Source: CAYYFX01 sp964571855
GTDB taxonomy: Bacteria > ARS69
Assembly: GCA_964571855.1 (NCBI GenBank)
Contig: CAZNDO010000003.1
Span: forward strand, 150,722-214,721
DNA: 64,000 nucleotides
Direction: 5' to 3'
Under the pieces are notes generated by a model. It made no database searches and had not been told where the DNA came from. It saw only the letters and a list, made by a program, of their open reading frames with translations. Shown one piece after another: positions 43,420-52,433 of this stretch (position 1 is its first letter; each line of letters begins with the position of its first letter). The position numbers were made by a program, and so were the translations under genes.

Positions 43420-44444
43420 CACGCGAACCTCCCTTCCCAGTCGCGACGCGGGCGCACGCGCTCCGGGAGCGCGAAGTCGATGAGCAGCAGCAGCAGCCCC
43501 AGCCCGAGCGGGAACTGGAAGCGCTCCTCGTACTGCGTGAACGCGCGCGACGCGAGCTCCTTCTCCCCCAGCTTCTCCAGGCTCTCGTGGATCCGGTCCA
43601 GCTCCAGCTCCCCGGTCGTGGCGCGGTGGAACTCGCCGCCGGTGGCCAGGGCGATCCGCTCCAGCGACTCGGGGTCCAGCGCCGTCATGATCACCTGCCC
43701 GCGGGCGTCCTTCTTGTAACCGCCGCCCTCGTCGGCCGGAAGGGGAATCGGCTCGCCGGACTCCGAGCCCACGCCGATGGGGTACACGCGGACGCCGCGG
43801 CGCGCCGCCTCCTGCGCCGCCGCCTCGCCGTCGCCGGCCTGGTCCTCGCCGTCCGTCACGAGCACGATGGCGCGGTACTTGTCCTCCCCCTCCGGGAACG
43901 CGTCCAGCGCCGTGCGGATGGCCGCGCCCAGGTTCGTCCCCTGCCGCGTCACGGAGCGCTCGTCCATCACGTCCAGGAACATGCGCGCCGCCCCGTAGTC
44001 CAGCGTGAGCGGGCACTGCAGGTACGCGTCGCCGGCGAAGGCCACGAGCGCGATGCGGTCCCCGGAAAGCCCCTCCACGAACGCCTCGATCTCGCGCCGC
44101 GCGCGCGCCAGCCGGGAGGGCGGCACGTCCTTCGCCAGCATGGAGTTCGACACGTCCAGCGCGATCACGAGGTCGATGCCGCGCCGCTTCACCGTGACCT
44201 CGCGGCTGCCCATGCGCGGGCCCGCCAGCGCGACGAGCAGGCACAGCACGCCGGTCACCTGCAGGAACGCCTTCAGCCGCCGCCGCGCCGGGCGGAACCC
44301 GTGCGCCAGCTTCGGCACCAGCTCGTCCGCCACGAGCCGCCGGCGCGCCCGGTCCGCGGAGCGGAAGGCGAGGGCGAGGAGCAGCGGCAGCACGAGCAGG
44401 GCGACGGCGGCCGCGCCGAGGAGGACGGGATGCTCGAACCTCAC
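43419..44444 (-). CDS. batB: BatB-like von Willebrand factor A protein
   Basis: 341 residues, GTG start overlapping batA. Two N-terminal helices (about 7-28, 58-75) and a VWA domain (about 85-310) with MIDAS motif LDVSNSML and VLVTDGEDQAG. One C-terminal helix (QFPLGLGLLLLLIDFAL). Proteins of this type place the VWA domain in the periplasm. The YGAARMFLDVMD, GTNLGAAIRTAL and TGGEFHRAT segments match BatA/B. Confidence 0.9.
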   Translation of the reverse strand: MRFEHPVLLGAAAVALLVLPLLLALAFRSADRARRRLVADELVPKLAHGFRPARRRLKAFLQVTGVLCLLVALAGPRMGSREVTVKRRGIDLVIALDVSNSMLAKDVPPSRLARARREIEAFVEGLSGDRIALVAFAGDAYLQCPLTLDYGAARMFLDVMDERSVTRQGTNLGAAIRTALDAFPEGEDKYRAIVLVTDGEDQAGDGEAAAQEAARRGVRVYPIGVGSESGEPIPLPADEGGGYKKDARGQVIMTALDPESLERIALATGGEFHRATTGELELDRIHESLEKLGEKELASRAFTQYEERFQFPLGLGLLLLLIDFALPERVRPRRDWEGRFA

Positions 44445-45442
44445 GGCAGCACCCTCAGCCGCGTGCTGGCGAGCCCCAGCTCCAGGAGGATCAGCGCAAG
44501 CGCGGGGAACGCGGCCCAGCGGAAGTACTCCTTCGCGCGCTCGAACTGCTTCACCTCGAACTTCGTCCGCTCCAGCTCCAGGATCTGCGCGTAGATCTTC
44601 TTGAGCGCCTCGGCGTCCGTGGCGCGGAAGTACTGGCCGCCGGTGGTGTCCGCGATCCGGCGCAGCGACGCCTCGTCCAGCTTCGTGAGCACGAGCGAAC
44701 CGTCCGGGTTGCGCGCGTACACCTTGCCGTACACGGGGTGCTGCACGGGGATGGGCGCCCCGCCCTGCTTGCCCACGCCGATCGTGTACACGCGCACGCC
44801 GATGGCCTCCGCGATCTTCGCCGCCGTCTCCGGGTCGATCTTCCCCGCGTTGTTCTCCCCGTCCGTCAGCAGGATGACCACCTTGCTCTTCGCGGCGGAG
44901 TCCTTGAGCCGCGCCACCGCGTTCGCCAGCGCGGTGCCGATGGCGGTGCCGTCCTCGATCATGCCGATCTCCACGCGCGACAGCAGCGTGCGCAGCACGT
45001 CGTAGTCCAGCGTGAGCGGGCACTGCGTGAACGACTGTCCCGCGAACACGACGAGCCCGATGCGGTCGTTCGTGACCATGCCGAGGAACTCCGCCACGAC
45101 CTCCTTGGCCACGTGCAGCCGGTTCGCCGGCTTGAAGTCCTCCGCCTGCATGGAGCCCGAGATGTCCAGCGCCAGCATGATGTCGATGCCCTCGGTGCGG
45201 ATCTCCTCCTCGCGCTCCACCACCTGCGGGCGGGCGAGGCCGAGCGCGAGCAGCGCGAGCGCGGCGAGGCGCGCCGCGGGGAGCAGCCGCCGCGCGAGCA
45301 CCGCCGGCGTGGAGGACGTGGCCGGGGCCAGCGCGGACCAGCGCGCGCCGGGCCGCATGCGGAGCCCCGCGCGCAGCACGAGCACGGCGACCGCCGCGAT
45401 CGGCACCAGGGCGAGCAGCAGCCAGGGATCGCGGAAGGTCAT
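44441..45442 (-). CDS. batA: BatA-like von Willebrand factor A protein
   Basis: 333 residues. N-terminal helices about 8-25 and 55-72, then VWA domain with MIDAS LDISGSMQAEDF and LLTDGENNAGKIDP, and a final helix (about 308-325). AVGV-type strand RVYTIGVGKQGGAPIPV and YFRATDAEALKKIYAQI follow the BatA pattern. Start overlaps the preceding gene (ATGA) and stop overlaps batB (GTGA). The BatA name is by order and motifs; A and B are close paralogs. Confidence 0.9.
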   Translation of the reverse strand: MTFRDPWLLLALVPIAAVAVLVLRAGLRMRPGARWSALAPATSSTPAVLARRLLPAARLAALALLALGLARPQVVEREEEIRTEGIDIMLALDISGSMQAEDFKPANRLHVAKEVVAEFLGMVTNDRIGLVVFAGQSFTQCPLTLDYDVLRTLLSRVEIGMIEDGTAIGTALANAVARLKDSAAKSKVVILLTDGENNAGKIDPETAAKIAEAIGVRVYTIGVGKQGGAPIPVQHPVYGKVYARNPDGSLVLTKLDEASLRRIADTTGGQYFRATDAEALKKIYAQILELERTKFEVKQFERAKEYFRWAAFPALALILLELGLASTRLRVLP

Positions 45443-46365
45443 GCGGCCTCCTCCCGCGGGATGGTGTCCGTGACGATGCCGCGCGCGCGGGGGTCGCATT
45501 CGCGCGCGGACGCGGCATCGGGACGGGCCTTCGCGAACTTCACGAGGTCCGCCTCGCCGAGGAGCGACAGGACGCGCCCCGCCACCTCGGGCGGGACCGC
45601 GGAGCGCCGCAGCAGCGTGCGGAGGTCGTCCGTGGTGGACTCCAGCGCCGGCACGCCCCACCGGTTCTCCAGGTAGCGGCGCAGCGCCTCGGTCACCGCC
45701 TCGTACTCGCGCCGCAGCTCGCCGCGCTCCACCCAGCGCTCCAGCGCCACGGAGTCCAGCTCCTCCAGCGCGATCTCCCAGGCGGGCCGTGCCGGCTTGC
45801 GCGGCGCGGCGGGAACCGCCTCCGGCGGCCGCTCTCGGCGGCGCAGCTTCCGCAGCAGGACGAAGGCCAGCACCCCGGCGAGCGCCGCGACCGCCGCCGC
45901 GATCCACACCGGGCGCCAGTCCCGCGGCGCCTCGCGCGCCGGCTTCAGGTCCGCGGGCTCGGGCGTCGCCGCGGCCGCGGCGGAGTCCGGCGGAGCGGCG
46001 GGCGCCTCCAGGTTCGACGCGACGACGAGCGGCAGGGGCGGCGACGCCAGCTCCACGGCCTCCCCGCTGTCCGGTCGCGCGATGACGGTGAGCGCGGGCA
46101 CCTCCTGCGGGCCGGGCTCCACGGGAACGAGCAGCACGTCGAAGCGCTGGTGCACATCCGTGCGCTCCGCGACCTGCACGCCGCGCACGCGGAACGATCC
46201 CAGCTCCGCCGGCGGCGCCGGCGGCTCCACGAACCATCCCTCCGGGACGTCCACGTCCAGGTGCATCGTGACCCGGCCGCCCACCGTGGTGGCGGTCGTG
46301 TCCAGGGACGCCGTGAGCGTGGGTGCCGCCGCGGCCGCGGCCAGGAGCAGCAGGGGAACGATCAC
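45439..46365 (-). CDS. Bat-operon membrane protein with beta-sandwich domain
   Basis: 308 residues, GTG start overlapping the DUF58 stop. Signal-like N-terminus, then an Ig-like region (about 18-120: TASLDTTATTVGGRVTMHLDVDVPEGWFVE...) resembling BatD domains. A helix at about 160-180 (WIAAAVAALAGVLAFVLL) and a cytoplasmic helical C-terminal domain (WEIALEELDSVALERW, REYEAVTEALRRYLENRWGV) follow. This matches small BatD-related or DUF4381-like proteins commonly encoded between DUF58 and batA. Confidence 0.75.
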   Translation of the reverse strand: MIVPLLLLAAAAAAPTLTASLDTTATTVGGRVTMHLDVDVPEGWFVEPPAPPAELGSFRVRGVQVAERTDVHQRFDVLLVPVEPGPQEVPALTVIARPDSGEAVELASPPLPLVVASNLEAPAAPPDSAAAAATPEPADLKPAREAPRDWRPVWIAAAVAALAGVLAFVLLRKLRRRERPPEAVPAAPRKPARPAWEIALEELDSVALERWVERGELRREYEAVTEALRRYLENRWGVPALESTTDDLRTLLRRSAVPPEVAGRVLSLLGEADLVKFAKARPDAASARECDPRARGIVTDTIPREEAA

Positions 46366-47243
46366 GCCGCCAGCTCCCGTTCCCGCCGCCGGAAGAACGC
46401 CACCAGCGGCTCCGTGTAGGGACGGTCCGTGCGCACGTCGATCCGGTCCACGCCGTACTTGCGGAAGAGCCGCTCGCGCCTCTCGCGGAACTCGGCCCGC
46501 CAGCGGCGCAGGTCGGCGCGGAAGCGCGGGCTGGACGTGTCCCGCAGCTCCGCGCGGCCGGTCTCCGCGTCCACGAAGTGCACGAGGCCGAGCGCCGGGA
46601 TCTCGTCCTCCGCCGGATCCGTGATCGTGATGGCCACGAGATCGTGCCGCCGGTTCGCCACGCGCAGCGGGCGCGAGTAGTCCGGCGCCACGAAGTCCGA
46701 CAGCAGGAACACCACCGCCTTGCGCCGCACCACGCGCGCGAGGTAGTCCAGCGCGCCGCCCACGTCCGTGCCGCGACCCTGTGGCCGGAAGAACAAGAGC
46801 TCGCGGATCACGCGGAGCACGTGCTTCTTGCCCTTCTTCGGCGGGATGAACAGCTCCACCCGGTCCGTGAAGATCAGGGCACCCACCTTGTCGTTGTTCC
46901 GGATGGCGGAGAACGCCAGCACCGCCGCGATCTCGGCGGCGATCTCGCCCTTCATGCGCCGCACCGTGCCGAAGTCCAGGCTGTGCGACGCGTCCACGAG
47001 GAACATCACGGTCTGCTCGCGCTCCTCGTCGTACTTCTTCACGTGCGCGGTGCCGGTGCGCGCGGTCACGTTCCAGTCGATGGCGCGCACGTCGTCGCCG
47101 GGCTGGTACTCGCGCACCTCGGCGAACTCCATGCCGCGGCCCTTGAACACGCTGTGGTACTCGCCCGCGAACGTGTCGTTCACGAGCGACCGCGAGCGGA
47201 TCTCGATCAGGCGGACCGCCTTCAGGATTTCCTTCGGGATCAC
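46362..47243 (-). CDS. DUF58 domain protein
   Basis: 293 residues, cytoplasmic. LIEIRSRSLVNDTFAGEYHSVFKGRGMEFAEVREYQPGDDVRAIDWNVTARTG is the DUF58 signature. MFLVDASHSLDFG resembles a VWA MIDAS in which the second Ser is kept. Partner of MoxR ATPases, typically encoded next to them. Its stop overlaps the following gene. Confidence 0.93.
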   Translation of the reverse strand: MIPKEILKAVRLIEIRSRSLVNDTFAGEYHSVFKGRGMEFAEVREYQPGDDVRAIDWNVTARTGTAHVKKYDEEREQTVMFLVDASHSLDFGTVRRMKGEIAAEIAAVLAFSAIRNNDKVGALIFTDRVELFIPPKKGKKHVLRVIRELLFFRPQGRGTDVGGALDYLARVVRRKAVVFLLSDFVAPDYSRPLRVANRRHDLVAITITDPAEDEIPALGLVHFVDAETGRAELRDTSSPRFRADLRRWRAEFRERRERLFRKYGVDRIDVRTDRPYTEPLVAFFRRRERELAA

Positions 47244-47261
47244 GGGGGCTGCCTCCGCGCG

Positions 47262-48254
47262 CTACGGCACCTCGACCGCGTCGAAGATCCGCCGGACCAC
47301 GTCCTCGGGCGTGACGTTCTCGGCCTCGGCCTCGTACGTGAGGATGACGCGGTGGCGCAGCACGTCCATCCCGAGCGCGCGCACGTCGTCCGGCGTCACG
47401 TAGCCGCGCCGCCGCAGGAACGCGTGCGCCTTCGCCGCCAGCACCAGGTTGATGGACGCGCGCGGCGAGGCGCCGTACTGGATGAGATCCGCGAGGTCGG
47501 CGAGGCCGGCGGCGGCGGGATCGCGCGTGGCCGCCACGAGGTCCACCACGTAGCGCTCCACCTTCTCGTCCACGTACACCTCGCGCACCACGGAGCGCGC
47601 GCGCTGCAGCGCATCCGGCGTGACCACGCGGCGCGGCGCGGCCGGCGGCGGTCCCGTGCGGCGCTTCAGGATCTCCAGCTCCTCGGTCCGGTCCGGGTAC
47701 GTCACCACGACCTTCAGCATGAAGCGGTCCACCTGCGCCTCGGGCAGCGGGTAGGTCCCCTCCTGCTCGATGGGGTTCTGCGTGGCCATCACGAGGAACG
47801 GCTCGTCCAGGCGGTACGTCGTCTCGCCGATGGTCACCTGCCGCTCCTGCATGGCCTCCAGCAGCGCGGACTGCACCTTGGCCGGCGCGCGGTTGATCTC
47901 GTCGGCCAGGATGACGTTGGCGAAGATGGGGCCCTTCTTCGGCAGGAAGCCGCCGGTCTTCTGGTCGTAGATGAGCGTGCCCACGAGGTCCGCGGGAAGG
48001 AGGTCCGGCGTGAACTGGATGCGCTGGAACCTCGCGTCGCACAGCGACGCGAGCGTGGAGATGGAGAGCGTCTTCGCCAGCCCGGGCACGCCCTCCAGGA
48101 GCACGTGGCCGTCGGCCAGCAGCGCCACGAGCAGGCGCTCGGTCATGGCGCGCTGCCCCACGATCACCTTGCCCAGCTCGCCCAGCACGTCCTCCACGAA
48201 CGCGCTCTCGCGGCGGATCTTCTCGTTGAGGGCCTCGATCTCCTGCACCAGCAA
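47262..48254 (-). CDS. moxR: MoxR-family AAA+ ATPase
   Basis: 330 residues. The start is set at TTG 48254, where GGAGG lies 7 nt upstream; longer frames run into a GC-rich non-coding leader. Walker A LLEGVPGLAKT, Walker B VILADEINRAPAK, sensor region MATQNPIEQEGTYPLPEAQVDRFML and lid LIQYGASPRASINLVLAAKAHAFL are complete. MoxR ATPases act as chaperones for VWA proteins. First gene of the Bat operon, 18 nt before DUF58. Confidence 0.94.
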   Translation of the reverse strand: MLVQEIEALNEKIRRESAFVEDVLGELGKVIVGQRAMTERLLVALLADGHVLLEGVPGLAKTLSISTLASLCDARFQRIQFTPDLLPADLVGTLIYDQKTGGFLPKKGPIFANVILADEINRAPAKVQSALLEAMQERQVTIGETTYRLDEPFLVMATQNPIEQEGTYPLPEAQVDRFMLKVVVTYPDRTEELEILKRRTGPPPAAPRRVVTPDALQRARSVVREVYVDEKVERYVVDLVAATRDPAAAGLADLADLIQYGASPRASINLVLAAKAHAFLRRRGYVTPDDVRALGMDVLRHRVILTYEAEAENVTPEDVVRRIFDAVEVP

Positions 48255-48484
48255 GGGCTTCCTCCTTCCCCCCGCCGGCCCCCGGGCCGGCGACGTTCTC
48301 TTACCCGCGACCCCCCGCCCCGGGTTCCGCGCGGGGAGGGGGCGGCGGGCCCCGGATTCTACGGTCCGCCGCGAGTTCCCGTCACGCCCGGCGCCGCCGG
48401 CGCTCCCCGGCGGAGACGCCGCGGGCGGGCCGGACGGACGCAGCCGTTCCCGGGCCCGTTCCCGCCTGGCGGCCGGCAAAGAGC

Positions 48485-48512
48485 GCGGGCGGGGTCTTCC
48501 GGCCCCGCCCGC
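48485..48512 (-). terminator. Intrinsic terminator after the C-terminal processing protease gene
   Basis: GCGGGCGGGG (48485-48494) pairs perfectly with CCCCGCCCGC (48503-48512) around 8 nt. Read on the minus strand it is followed by GC and then TCTTTG. It lies 46 nt after the protease stop. The surrounding 303-nt gap (48255-48557) otherwise holds only GC-rich sequence and the presumed Bat-operon promoter, which I could not define. Confidence 0.65.
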
Positions 48513-48557
48513 CGCCTGCCGCCGGACGCCCCGGCGACCTCGCCGCCCGGGGCGGCG

Positions 48558-50258
48558 CTACTTCATGGCCGGCTCGACCGCCGCGATCGGTTCCTTCCCG
48601 TGCAGCGTGCGCGCGTAGCCCTCGGGATCCCCGAGGAGGTCCACCGCCGCCTGCACCTGGGTGTCGCTGCGGAGCATGGTCTCGTACAGGCCCTCCGTGC
48701 CGTGGACCTTGTAGTTCACCTCGCGCTCGATCCAGTACGCGATCTCGTCCTTGTGCCGGACGAAGTCCTTGTCCTTCTCCGCCTCCAGGCGGTCGGACAG
48801 GGCCTTCAGCGCGGCCTTCGTCTGCGCGTCGAACTCCTCCGCGTCGGACAGCTTGTTCAGGTGATCCATCTCGGTCTGGGCGACGGTCTCGTAGTCGAAC
48901 TTCTGCTCCTCGAGGTAGCGGCCGAACTCCGCGATCACCGCGTCGTCCGGGCGCCAGCCGCGAGGCACGTCGCCGTGCTCGCTCGTCCAGTTCACGGCGA
49001 AACGGAAGAAGTGGTTCGCGGCCAGCAGCTCCATCGCGTAGCGGGACACGGAGTCACCCTCCATCACGATGTCCGGCGCGATGCCGCCTTCCGTGCGCTT
49101 CGCCGGGATCTCCGCCGACCCGCCGTCCTTCTCCAGCGTGCCCTCCGGCGTGTCGCCGTCGCCGACGAGCAGCTCCGGCTCCTCCGACTCGTCCTCGAAG
49201 GGCTTCTGGATGCAGCGGCCCGCGGGCGTGTACCACTTCGCCGTGGTCAGCTTCAGGCTGACGTCCGCCTCCAGCGGGATCAGGGTCTGCACGAGACCCT
49301 TGCCGTAGGTGAGCTCCCCGAGGATCACCGCGCGCCCGTCGTCCTGCAGGGCGCCCGACACGATCTCCGAGGCGCTGGCCGTGGATCCGTTCACGAGCAC
49401 CACGACCGGCACGCTGCGCGGGAGCACCGGCTTCTCCGTGGCGAAGTACTCGCTGCGGTCCTCCGGGTGCCGTCCCTGCGTGTAGGAGATGAGCTTCCCG
49501 CGCTCCAGGAACTTGTTCGAGACGGACACCGCCTGCGTGAGCAGGCCACCGTGGTTGGAGCGCAGGTCGAAGATGATCCCCTTCGCGCCCTGCTCCACGA
49601 GCGCGCGCAGCCCCTCCTCCACCTCGCGGCCCGAGTCCTCGCTGAAGCGCGAGAGGCGCAGGTAGCCGATGCCGTCGCGCACGACGCCCTTGTACGGGAC
49701 GGACTTCAGCTCCACCACGTCCCGCTCGATCGTGAGGTCGAACGGCTGCGGCTCGCCCTTGCGCGCGATCGTGATGGTCACCGACGTGCCCTTCGGGCCG
49801 CGCAGCACCTTCGCCGCGTCCGCCGTGGTGATGCCCTTCGTGGACTTCCCCTCGATGGCCACGATGCGGTCCCCGGCGCGGATGCCGAGCTTGTACGCGG
49901 GCGTCCCCTCGATGGGCGAGACCACCGTGAGCCACTCGTCCCGCACGTCGATGGAGATGCCCACGCCGCCGTACTTGCCCTGCGTCTCCAGCAGCAGGTC
50001 GTCGTACTGCTTCTTCTCCAGGAACGCCGAGTGCGGATCGAGGGACTTCATCATGCCCTCGATCGAGGCCCGGATCAGGTCGCCGGAGTCCTTCTCGTCC
50101 ACGTACTTGTCGTACACGTTCGCGAGGACCCGGTTGTAGGTCTTGATGTCGTTGTAGACGTTCTTCGAGGAGGACGTCGCCGAGGCGCCCCCCACGAGGA
50201 GCAGTCCCGCGATCGCGAGCAGCACGTAGCGTCCGGCGGGCTTTCCGTTCAGGGCCAT
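48558..50258 (-). CDS. C-terminal processing peptidase (S41 family)
   Basis: 566 residues from ATG 50258. N-terminal helix (about 10-28, signal or anchor), helical domain, PDZ domain about 95-170 (KYGGVGISIDV, VVSPIEGTPAYKLGIRAGDRIVAIEGKSTKGI), and a protease core with GYLRLSRF, IFDLRSNHGGLL, Ser295 in NGSTASASEI and Lys320 in TYGKGLVQ as the Ser/Lys dyad. A C-terminal extension of about 190 residues beyond the core is longer than in CtpA. It may form a substrate-recognition domain. Acts in the periplasm on C-termini of envelope proteins. Confidence 0.92.
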   Translation of the reverse strand: MALNGKPAGRYVLLAIAGLLLVGGASATSSSKNVYNDIKTYNRVLANVYDKYVDEKDSGDLIRASIEGMMKSLDPHSAFLEKKQYDDLLLETQGKYGGVGISIDVRDEWLTVVSPIEGTPAYKLGIRAGDRIVAIEGKSTKGITTADAAKVLRGPKGTSVTITIARKGEPQPFDLTIERDVVELKSVPYKGVVRDGIGYLRLSRFSEDSGREVEEGLRALVEQGAKGIIFDLRSNHGGLLTQAVSVSNKFLERGKLISYTQGRHPEDRSEYFATEKPVLPRSVPVVVLVNGSTASASEIVSGALQDDGRAVILGELTYGKGLVQTLIPLEADVSLKLTTAKWYTPAGRCIQKPFEDESEEPELLVGDGDTPEGTLEKDGGSAEIPAKRTEGGIAPDIVMEGDSVSRYAMELLAANHFFRFAVNWTSEHGDVPRGWRPDDAVIAEFGRYLEEQKFDYETVAQTEMDHLNKLSDAEEFDAQTKAALKALSDRLEAEKDKDFVRHKDEIAYWIEREVNYKVHGTEGLYETMLRSDTQVQAAVDLLGDPEGYARTLHGKEPIAAVEPAMK

Positions 50259-50511
50259 GGGCGGCATCCCTTCGATCGGGTGGGCGGGGGGCATTCCCCG
50301 TGAGATCGGCCGGGGGAGCACCCTTCCTTGAACCCGGCAGGCCGCCCCGGGTGCCCTGGACAGGGGGGCGGCGCGTCAGGAAACGACAGAATAGCCCGAG
50401 GCGGGGATGGAACGAAGCCCCGCGGGGCCGGCCGCCGGCCCGACGGGACGGACCGCCGCCGGGGCGCCGGAGCGGGGCTCGGGGCCGGGGCGTCCGGCGC
50501 CCGGGCGGACG

Positions 50512-51159
50512 TTACTTGCGGCCGCGCTCGCGCATCTTCTCCGCGTGGTCGATGTCCTCCAGCGCTTCCTTCGCGAAGAAGCTCACCAGCTCCGAGGGGC
50601 TCTTCGCCGCCTCCTCCAGCACCGGACGGGCCACCGGGTCGCCGAACCAGCCCAGCGCGTGGGCGGCGTCCATGGCGACCACCTCGTCCTCCTTCGGGAG
50701 GCGTTCCATCAGGATGGGGATGGCCTTGCGGCCGGCCTCGGTCAGGACGGGCGTGTCCTGCGTGCGCGCGATGGCGCGGCAGGCCATGGCGCGGGTGGAC
50801 GCCTCCGGGTCCTTCTGCAGGATGTCCAGGACGGGATCGATCCACCGCGTGTCGTCGATGTAGCTGACGGTGTGGATGGCGTACTCGCGCACCTTCACCC
50901 GCGAGTCCTTCATCAGCTCGATGAGCGGCCCGACGCTGGCGGCACCCGCGATGCGCAACTCGAAGAACATGCGGTTGCGCATGGGATCGTTCCCGTCCTC
51001 GATCGCCTTGACCATGGTGTCGATCGAAGTGCGGACCTTCGCGTCCACGTCCGCGGGCGCGGGCGCGTCGGTCTGCGCGGGAGCGGCGGCGGGAATGCCC
51101 GCCGCGAGGGCCAGCACCGCCAAGGCGCCCGCCACGCGGGCCCGACGCGACTTCGTCAT
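50512..51159 (-). CDS. Secreted HEAT-repeat protein
   Basis: 215 residues; GGGGGAGAAGTGG precedes the ATG at 51159. Signal peptide ends APAQ|TDA. Helical repeats follow with the HEAT pattern: AASVGPLIELMKDSRVKVREYAIHTVSYID, WIDPVLDILQKDPEASTRAMACRAIART, AIPILMERLPKEDEVVAMDAAHALGWFG, ARPVLEEAAKSPSELVSFFAKEAL. A periplasmic protein-binding scaffold is likely. A paralog-like HEAT gene lies 31 nt upstream, suggesting an operon. A GC hairpin (GGCGCCGG 50463-50470 with CCGGCGCC 50494-50501) follows. Confidence 0.75.
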   Translation of the reverse strand: MTKSRRARVAGALAVLALAAGIPAAAPAQTDAPAPADVDAKVRTSIDTMVKAIEDGNDPMRNRMFFELRIAGAASVGPLIELMKDSRVKVREYAIHTVSYIDDTRWIDPVLDILQKDPEASTRAMACRAIARTQDTPVLTEAGRKAIPILMERLPKEDEVVAMDAAHALGWFGDPVARPVLEEAAKSPSELVSFFAKEALEDIDHAEKMRERGRK

Positions 51160-51190
51160 CTCCACTTCTCCCCCGGGCGATGCCCGATGT

Positions 51191-51985
51191 TCAGCGCCCG
51201 CCGGCGCCCGCCTCGCGGGCGGTCCGGCGGACATACCACGACGGGTCGGTGGCCCCGCGCTCCAGCGCCCCGGCCACGGCCGGGTCCTCCCGGAAGCGTC
51301 CGAGGGCGCGGTACGCCGCGTCCCGGACGACCCAGGCCTCGTCCGCCGCGGCCTGCAGCAGCAACGGGACTCCCGCGCTCCCGCCGGCCTCGCCGAGCCC
51401 CTCGGCCGCGATGCAGCGGATGGCCGGATCCTCGTTCGCGAGGCACTGGCGGATGCGATCGTACCCCGGATCCGCATCCAGGGCCATGAGCGACACCGCG
51501 GCGTGGGCGCGCTCGAAGGCGTCCCCTCCGTCCGCGAGCGCCCGCAAGAGGTCCGCGGCGGCCGCATCCCGCACGCGACCCGCGGCCTGGATCAGGAGGA
51601 TGTGGAGGTAACGGGACTCCATGGTGTCCGGCGTCCCGCGGGCCGTCGATGCGGCGAGGCGGGCACGGAGCGGCTCCGCCGCGCGCGCATCGCCCAGGAG
51701 GCCGAGACCGCGAATGGCGCCCGCGCGCACATCGCGGGCGGGATGGTCCAGCCGCGCGAGGAGGGAGTCCACCGCGGGGGGCCCGAACGCCACGATCTCC
51801 TCGACGGCCGCGTCCGCCACGAGAACGTCATCCGAAGCGAGTCGTGTGAGGGCATCGTCCAGGCCAGCGGCCCGGGCCGGAGCCGCCCCGAAGGCCGGCA
51901 TCAGGGCTGCGACCAGGACCGCCGCAGCGGGCCGGCAGCCGGCGCCGGCGCGGAGCCAGACGCTCAAGTGTTTGATTTTCAACAA
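51191..51985 (-). CDS. HEAT/PBS-lyase-repeat protein
   Basis: 264 residues, TTG start at 51985 (51982 also possible), signal-like N-terminus ending PARA|AGL. Repeats of ~30 residues of the PBS-lyase HEAT type: VDSLLARLDHPARDVRAGAIRGLGLLGD, AAADLLRALADGGDAFERAHAAVSLMAL, IRQCLANEDPAIRCIAAEGLGEAGG, VPLLLQAAADEAWVVRDAAYRALGRF, ALERGATDPSWYVRRTA. Likely a secreted or periplasmic scaffold acting with the downstream HEAT protein. The A+T-rich start (TTGTTGAAAATCAAACAC) differs from the local composition. Confidence 0.72.
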   Translation of the reverse strand: MLKIKHLSVWLRAGAGCRPAAAVLVAALMPAFGAAPARAAGLDDALTRLASDDVLVADAAVEEIVAFGPPAVDSLLARLDHPARDVRAGAIRGLGLLGDARAAEPLRARLAASTARGTPDTMESRYLHILLIQAAGRVRDAAAADLLRALADGGDAFERAHAAVSLMALDADPGYDRIRQCLANEDPAIRCIAAEGLGEAGGSAGVPLLLQAAADEAWVVRDAAYRALGRFREDPAVAGALERGATDPSWYVRRTAREAGAGGR

Positions 51986-52057
51986 GATCGCCGCCCTTTC
52001 GATCGCGCGAGCGCAGAGGCTATCAGCCGCCTCCGGAACCCGTCAAGATGGGGTCCC

Positions 52058-52108
52058 GTCGGTCCCCGCCGGCCCGGACCAGGACCGGGCAGTCGGTCCC
52101 CGCCGGCC
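52058..52108. repeat. 17-bp direct repeat upstream of the barrel gene
   Basis: GTCGGTCCCCGCCGGCC occurs at 52058-52074 and again at 52092-52108, separated by 17 nt that include CCGGACC-A-GGACCGG-type symmetry. Repeat period is 34 nt, close to three helical turns, which would suit a regulator binding both sites on one face. Could also be chance in GC-rich DNA. Confidence 0.45.
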
Positions 52109-52148
52109 AGATCCTGAGCGAGTCGTCGTCTTTCGGACCACCTTCTTC

Positions 52149-52177
52149 TCGACAGGTCCCCGGGGCCGTGTTATCAG
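52149..52177 (+). promoter_or_regulatory. Putative housekeeping promoter of the outer-membrane barrel gene
   Basis: TCGACA (52149-52154) and TATCAG (52172-52177) are separated by 17 nt. The -35 matches five of six consensus bases and the -10 four of six. It lies about 250 nt upstream of the ATG at 52434. Confidence 0.35.
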
Positions 52178-52433
52178 CCTCCGTTGAATCTCGGTCTACC
52201 CGCCGCTTCCGAGAGGGAGTGCGGGGGGGAAAGGAGATCCGCGACCTCCAGGAAGCTCCCGGAGGGAGTTGCGGATTTCGGATTCGATCGAGGGGAGCAT
52301 CCGCGGCCGAACACGGGCCTTGGTGGCCTGGGTCGCGCGGCCACCCAATCGACCGAGGGGTGCGGATCCTGAACTCCTGGCGGGACGGAAGGAGACCCTT
52401 CCCGTTCTCCCTGGGGATCTCACGGAGGGTGAC

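Larger units (their letters stand above)
51986..52433. other. Divergent intergenic region and long leader of the barrel gene
   Basis: 448 nt between the HEAT gene (minus) and the outer-membrane protein (plus). It contains the direct repeat and putative promoter listed separately. Positions about 52180-52433 would be a 5' leader of about 250 nt with inverted pieces such as GATCCGC...GCGGAT, so a structured leader is possible. No open frame is convincing. Confidence 0.5.
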
